Assembly: GCA_964363305.1 (NCBI GenBank) | Contig: CAYIHX010000084.1 | Coordinates: 1-8,393 of the forward strand | DNA from: CAYIHX01 sp964363305 | GTDB taxonomy: Bacteria; Bdellovibrionota; UBA1018 | Reading direction: 5' to 3' | Length of the DNA stretch: 8,393 nt | Part shown: positions 5,950 to 8,393 of the stretch, piece after piece | How positions within the stretch are numbered: position 1 is the stretch's first letter | Layout of the letters: each line of letters opens with the position of its first letter | Position numbers and translations under genes: made by a program | Notes under the pieces: model-generated | What the model saw: only the letters and a program-made list of their open reading frames with translations | What the model was told of the DNA's origin: nothing | The model's database searches: none

Positions 5950-7103
5950 AGCCTTTGCTTCAGCGGCGGATGGCTGTAATCCAACCAGACGCGTAGTGGG
6001 TGCGGATCTTCCTGCGAGAGCTGATCCGTCGCTAGTTTTTCGAGGCCGCGTCCCAGCGCGGGCCCGTCGCCGTAGGTCTGCACCGAGAAGCGATCAGCGT
6101 CATATTCAAATTTGCGGGAGATGCCTTTCGTGATGACCGAAAACGGGCGCAGGAGCGGCCCCGAGAGCAAGCTGAGGCCGATTAGTCCTGCATAAAGAGA
6201 GGGCTGAGATAAGCCGAAGGCCTCGTAGAGTTTGGGCCATTCAATGAGTTTTTGGGCCAGGGCGAGACCCACCGCCGAGAGAAAAAGGGCGCTGCCGAGG
6301 TGCCAGAGAATGTGTCGTAGCCGAAAGTGGCCGATCTCATGCGCGACGACGGCAACGGTTTCCTCAACCGTGAGCTTTTCAATCAGAGTATCGAAAAGCA
6401 CTAGCCTGCGAAGGCGTCCGAAGCCGGTGAAAAAGGCATTCGCTTTGGTGGAGCGTTTCGAGCCATCCATCAAAAAAAGTTTTTGAAGCGGAAAGTTCTG
6501 CTGAGAGCAGTAGGCGAGGATGGCTGATTTGAGTGCTCCCTCGGGGAGGGGCACGAATCGGTTGAAGAGGGGAAGAAGGATCGAGGGTGCCAGGAAGGAG
6601 AGGGTTACCTGAAAAAGACTGAGCGCCGCCCAAGTCCAGACCCAGGCGTTTTCGCCGGCGCTTTCCATCAGCCAGAGCACGAGCGCGAATGCGCTTCCCC
6701 CGAGAGTAGCCATGAGCACCAAACCGAGCGCGGCATCCCGGAGGAAGGTCGAGACTGTCGCGCGATTGAATCCGAAGCGCGTCTCGACTCCGAAGGTGGA
6801 ATATGCGGAGAAGGTGAGTTGGACGGAAAAAGGGAGGAGCGTGAGGATGCTGGCAAAGATCAGGCCGCGCTGAATGGGGTTCTCGCCGGTGGCGCGTGCG
6901 ATCGAATCGATCCACTCAAAACCGCCCCACCATAGAAAGCCTAGCTTCAGCGCCAGAAGAGTGGCGTATTGGGCGATGCCCAAGTGGGTGCGGCTCGCGA
7001 GGTAGGCGTGGGTTCGTTTTCCTCGGTCCCGATGGAGATTGAGGAGGTCGACGGCGGTTTCAAAAAGAAACTGAATGAGAAACAGCAGGGTGATCGCGAT
7101 CAT
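5907..7103 (-). CDS. M48-family zinc metalloprotease, Ste24/CAAX prenyl protease 1-like
   Basis: A membrane-embedded zinc protease of M48A type. With the start chosen here it has 398 residues. The N-terminal half contains several transmembrane segments and the family-typical stretch VETRFGFNRATVSTFLRD (about residues 106-123). The catalytic site HEIGH (255-259) supplies two zinc-binding histidines and the catalytic Glu256. The third ligand is Glu333 in EYDADRFS. The C-terminal YSHPPLKQRLQRL also matches the family's HPP-type end. Bacterial members are thought to act in membrane-protein or envelope quality control rather than on prenylated CAAX proteins, but the substrate here is unknown. ATG at 7103 is chosen because GGGA lies 9 nt upstream. 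ATG 7112 and TTG 7139 are alternatives that would add 3 or 12 residues. All active-site residues are present. The gene is divergent from the barrel protein and overlaps the hydrolase tail to tail. Confidence 0.92.
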   Translation of the reverse strand: MIAITLLFLIQFLFETAVDLLNLHRDRGKRTHAYLASRTHLGIAQYATLLALKLGFLWWGGFEWIDSIARATGENPIQRGLIFASILTLLPFSVQLTFSAYSTFGVETRFGFNRATVSTFLRDAALGLVLMATLGGSAFALVLWLMESAGENAWVWTWAALSLFQVTLSFLAPSILLPLFNRFVPLPEGALKSAILAYCSQQNFPLQKLFLMDGSKRSTKANAFFTGFGRLRRLVLFDTLIEKLTVEETVAVVAHEIGHFRLRHILWHLGSALFLSAVGLALAQKLIEWPKLYEAFGLSQPSLYAGLIGLSLLSGPLLRPFSVITKGISRKFEYDADRFSVQTYGDGPALGRGLEKLATDQLSQEDPHPLRVWLDYSHPPLKQRLQRLASSSMNRATS

Positions 7104-7120
7104 GAAATGCATTCCCGCAT

Positions 7121-7149
7121 TTGCAAGCGCGCCTTGCAAGCCCTAGAAT
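7121..7149 (+). promoter_or_regulatory. Sigma70-like promoter with a built-in inverted repeat, for the barrel-protein gene
   Basis: TTGCAA (7121-7126) and TAGAAT (7144-7149) are separated by exactly 17 nt, matching sigma70 hexamers at 4 and 5 of 6 positions. Transcription would begin about 7156, at the ATG of the downstream gene (7157), giving a leaderless or nearly leaderless mRNA. The -35 and spacer are covered by a perfect inverted repeat: TTGCAAG (7121-7127), loop CGCGC, CTTGCAA (7133-7139). This is a plausible operator in the 53-bp gap to the divergent M48 gene. No clear promoter for the minus-strand gene was found. Confidence 0.45.
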
Positions 7150-7156
7150 CGAGCCT

Positions 7157-7903
7157 ATGCTGAAAAACCGAGTTCTCCGAGGGTCATTGTTGGGTCTGCT
7201 CATTTGTGGAGCGAGCATGCCTTCTTCGAGGGCGGATGACGTTTACACGTTCGTCGTCAAGCGTCAGGAGGTCAAGCGACAGTCGCGGTGGTCGTTGTCG
7301 GACTGGCTCGATACGCGCGAGAAGATGAGGATGCAGGATCTCTGGCTCGCCCTGCATTCTCCGAGTCCTTATGAGTTCGTTCTCGGAGGCGCTTTCGAAG
7401 TCGGCTCGAACAATGTGACCGGTCGATACCTCGCGGGCGAGGGGATGCTTGCAGCCTACGCTTCCATCTTCGGCTTGGAGGGCCATTACGAAGGATTCAG
7501 GGACGGACGTGGCGAGCTCATTCAGCGCGCGATGGCGTTCTTTAATCTGCGTGTTTTCGGGATGCAAGTGCAGGGAACCAACATGACCTTCCACGTCGGA
7601 GTTCGCCAGCAAAACGAGCTGACGAGCGCGTTCCGGCAGTTGATCGTCGGAGGTTCGCTGACGATGTATCTGGCGAAATTTTTCGGTGTGGAGGGTCTGT
7701 TCCGCTATCACTTCGGTTCCACCCCGACCTCCGCCAGCGAAGTCGTCGGCGGAATGAGAGTCGAAGGGGGCGCCTTTATCGACTTCTCCCTTTTTCGTGT
7801 TTACGGCCAGTACTTCTGGGAGCCCGAGTGGCGTACCGTCGGGGCCACGTCTTCAAGGCAGGAGCGTCAGGGAATTGCGCTCGGTGGGAAGTTTTTTCTC
7901 TAG
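7157..7903 (+). CDS. Small exported predicted outer-membrane beta-barrel protein, function unknown
   Basis: A 248-residue protein with a signal peptide (basic KNRVLR, hydrophobic GSLLGLLICGA, predicted cleavage after SRA at residue 26). The mature part begins with a charged segment (about 30-60), followed by repeated amphipathic strands: PYEFVLGGAFEVGS, GMLAAYASIFGLEGHYEGF, MAFFNLRVFGMQVQG, MTFHVGVRQQ, QLIVGGSLTMYLAKFFGVEGLFRYHF, VVGGMRVEGGAFIDFSLFRVYGQYFW, and a last strand IALGGKFFL. The alternating pattern, the aromatic girdle residues and the strand ending in Phe-Phe-Leu suggest an 8- to 10-strand outer-membrane barrel. No named family is recognised. LLIC-G resembles a lipobox, but the residue before Cys is Ile, so type I export is preferred. 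I chose ATG 7157; the upstream in-frame TTG 7121 would put 12 non-signal residues in front and overlaps the promoter. No strong Shine-Dalgarno is present. Confidence 0.72.
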   Translation: MLKNRVLRGSLLGLLICGASMPSSRADDVYTFVVKRQEVKRQSRWSLSDWLDTREKMRMQDLWLALHSPSPYEFVLGGAFEVGSNNVTGRYLAGEGMLAAYASIFGLEGHYEGFRDGRGELIQRAMAFFNLRVFGMQVQGTNMTFHVGVRQQNELTSAFRQLIVGGSLTMYLAKFFGVEGLFRYHFGSTPTSASEVVGGMRVEGGAFIDFSLFRVYGQYFWEPEWRTVGATSSRQERQGIALGGKFFL

Positions 7904-7994
7904 GTTTATTCGCCGAGGACCGCACGGGCAGAGCCGATGAGATGAGCCGCAAGGTGTTAGAGATGATGCGTTCTCAGTTTTGAGAGTTTGGACA
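7904..7994. other. Intergenic stretch between the barrel gene and the antitoxin promoter
   Basis: These 91 bp contain no complete gene, RNA or clear terminator. A weak TCTCA/TGAGA stem (7972-7976 and 7981-7985) has no T-run. One frame stays open from inside the end of the barrel gene to TGA 7981-7983 and ends in a protein-like MSRKVLEMMRSQF. This could be the last trace of a lost gene or chance. Confidence 0.3.
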
Positions 7995-8017
7995 AAATAC
8001 GTAAATTTTACGCATTT
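7995..8017. promoter_or_regulatory. Upstream operator palindrome of the antitoxin gene
   Basis: A 23-bp palindrome centred on 8006, with 10 of 11 base pairs matched. The core CGTAAA-T-TTTACG (8000-8012) is perfect, and the only mismatched pair is 7999/8013. Its right end overlaps the -35 hexamer by 2 bp. It shares 14 of 16 bases (7997-8012 with 8045-8060) with the downstream palindrome. Confidence 0.65.
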
Positions 8018-8044
8018 GACTCAAGGTGGCGAATTTGGCACAAT
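8016..8044 (+). promoter_or_regulatory. Sigma70-like promoter of the AbiEi antitoxin gene
   Basis: The -35 is TTGACT (8016-8021, 5 of 6 matches) and the -10 is CACAAT (8039-8044, 4 of 6), with a 17-nt spacer. The predicted start is near 8051, inside the downstream palindrome. Both hexamers touch flanking palindromes, so a bound repressor would block RNA polymerase. Confidence 0.6.
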
Positions 8045-8069
8045 ATACGTAATTATTACGGAGATTGTG
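8039..8069. promoter_or_regulatory. Downstream operator palindrome of the antitoxin gene
   Basis: A 31-bp palindrome centred on 8054, with 13 of 15 pairs matched. The perfect core is CGTAAT-T-ATTACG (8048-8060), and the outer arms CACAAT (8039-8044) and ATTGTG (8064-8069) also pair. Only 8045/8063 and 8047/8061 mismatch. It covers the -10, the predicted start site and the GGAG ribosome binding site (8060-8063). Confidence 0.65.
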
Positions 8070-8072
8070 GGC

Positions 8073-8393
8073 GTGGCTAAAAGAAAGAAATCATTCAAAC
8101 CCACGCTCTTCGAGATCGTCGAAGCCCAAGAGGGCCTGTTCACCGCGAAACAGGCGGAAGAGGCAGGCTTTGATAAACGCAATCACAGCTACCATGTGCG
8201 TGCCGGCAACTGGATCAGAGAGCACCGAGGCATTTACCGGCTCGCCCACTTTCCGCGCAGCCCTCATGAGCAATACGCTCTCTGGTCACTTTGGTCGCGC
8301 GGGAGGGACGACCAGCCGCAGGGCGTCTATTCGGGCCAGACCGCGCTCAGCCTGCACGAACTGTCCGACGTGATGCCGGCCAAGCTGCACATG
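8073..8393 (+). CDS. AbiEi-family type IV antitoxin / transcriptional repressor, 3' truncated by the window
   Basis: The frame stays open from GTG 8073 to the window end (107 residues visible, no stop). After a basic MAKRKK start, residues about 11-57 form the winged-helix domain typical of AbiEi antitoxins: FEIVEAQEGLFTAKQAEEAGF, then the recognition part HVRAGNWIREHRGIYRL. The next segment starts the C-terminal domain with VYSGQTALSLHELSDVMPAKLHM, the family's 'Y-S-x-x-T-A-L-x-L-H-x-L-S-D' pattern. In the AbiE type IV system the antitoxin does not bind the toxin directly. It counteracts the AbiEii nucleotidyltransferase-type toxin and represses its own operon. The toxin gene should lie downstream of the window. 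GGAG (8060-8063) lies 9 nt before GTG 8073; GTG 8067 is an in-frame alternative but only 3 nt away. A stand-alone transcriptional regulator with the same domain is the alternative. Confidence 0.87.
   Translation, partial: MAKRKKSFKPTLFEIVEAQEGLFTAKQAEEAGFDKRNHSYHVRAGNWIREHRGIYRLAHFPRSPHEQYALWSLWSRGRDDQPQGVYSGQTALSLHELSDVMPAKLHM

Noticed and set aside
8065..8373. A plus-strand frame of 102 codons at the right edge
   Set aside because: The frame starting at GTG 8073 has the AbiEi family pattern and a ribosome binding site. The other product is Ser/Arg/Thr-rich and matches nothing.

Overview
This window looks like a chromosomal segment of a Gram-negative bacterium of moderately high G+C content. 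It has an outer-membrane-type barrel protein, two exported or membrane proteins of envelope type, and a complete bifunctional RibBA-type riboflavin operon. The gene set (ribD-ribE-ribBA-ribH, a PF07399-type putative Na+/H+ antiporter, a Ste24-like M48 protease, and an orphan barrel protein) fits the Bdellovibrionota/Oligoflexia or a related former deltaproteobacterial group. That placement is inferred from gene types only and is tentative.

Layout. Positions 1-312 hold the 3' end of an unrecognised plus-strand gene. Positions 353-3520 are a tight riboflavin operon: ribD (deaminase/reductase), ribE (riboflavin synthase), ribBA (DHBP synthase/GTP cyclohydrolase II) and ribH (lumazine synthase). 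Together they provide the dedicated enzymes from GTP and ribulose-5-phosphate to riboflavin, apart from the general phosphatase step. ribD/ribE overlap by 46 nt, ribE/ribBA join through TGATG, and ribBA/ribH through TAATG, so translational coupling is likely along the whole operon. There is no room for an FMN riboswitch in the 40 nt before ribD.

Positions 3512-4807 (minus) encode a polytopic putative Na+/H+ antiporter that ends inside the last codons of ribH. After an AT-rich divergent spacer (4808-4893), a plus-strand exported alpha/beta-hydrolase-like protein follows (4894-5949). Its nucleophile-elbow serine is replaced by glycine. It converges on, and overlaps by 43 bp, a minus-strand Ste24-like M48 zinc protease (5907-7103). 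Divergent from that protease, behind a compact promoter built into a perfect 7-bp inverted repeat, is a small exported predicted beta-barrel protein (7157-7903).

The right edge (8073 to window end) is the start of an AbiEi-family type IV toxin-antitoxin antitoxin gene, cut by the window. Its promoter lies between two related palindromes that share a 16-bp core with compensatory changes. This is the most informative regulatory structure in the window and probably an autoregulatory operator. The toxin gene, expected downstream, is outside the window. No RNA genes, CRISPR arrays, insertion sequences or convincing intrinsic terminators were seen, and no gap between genes exceeds about 170 bp.
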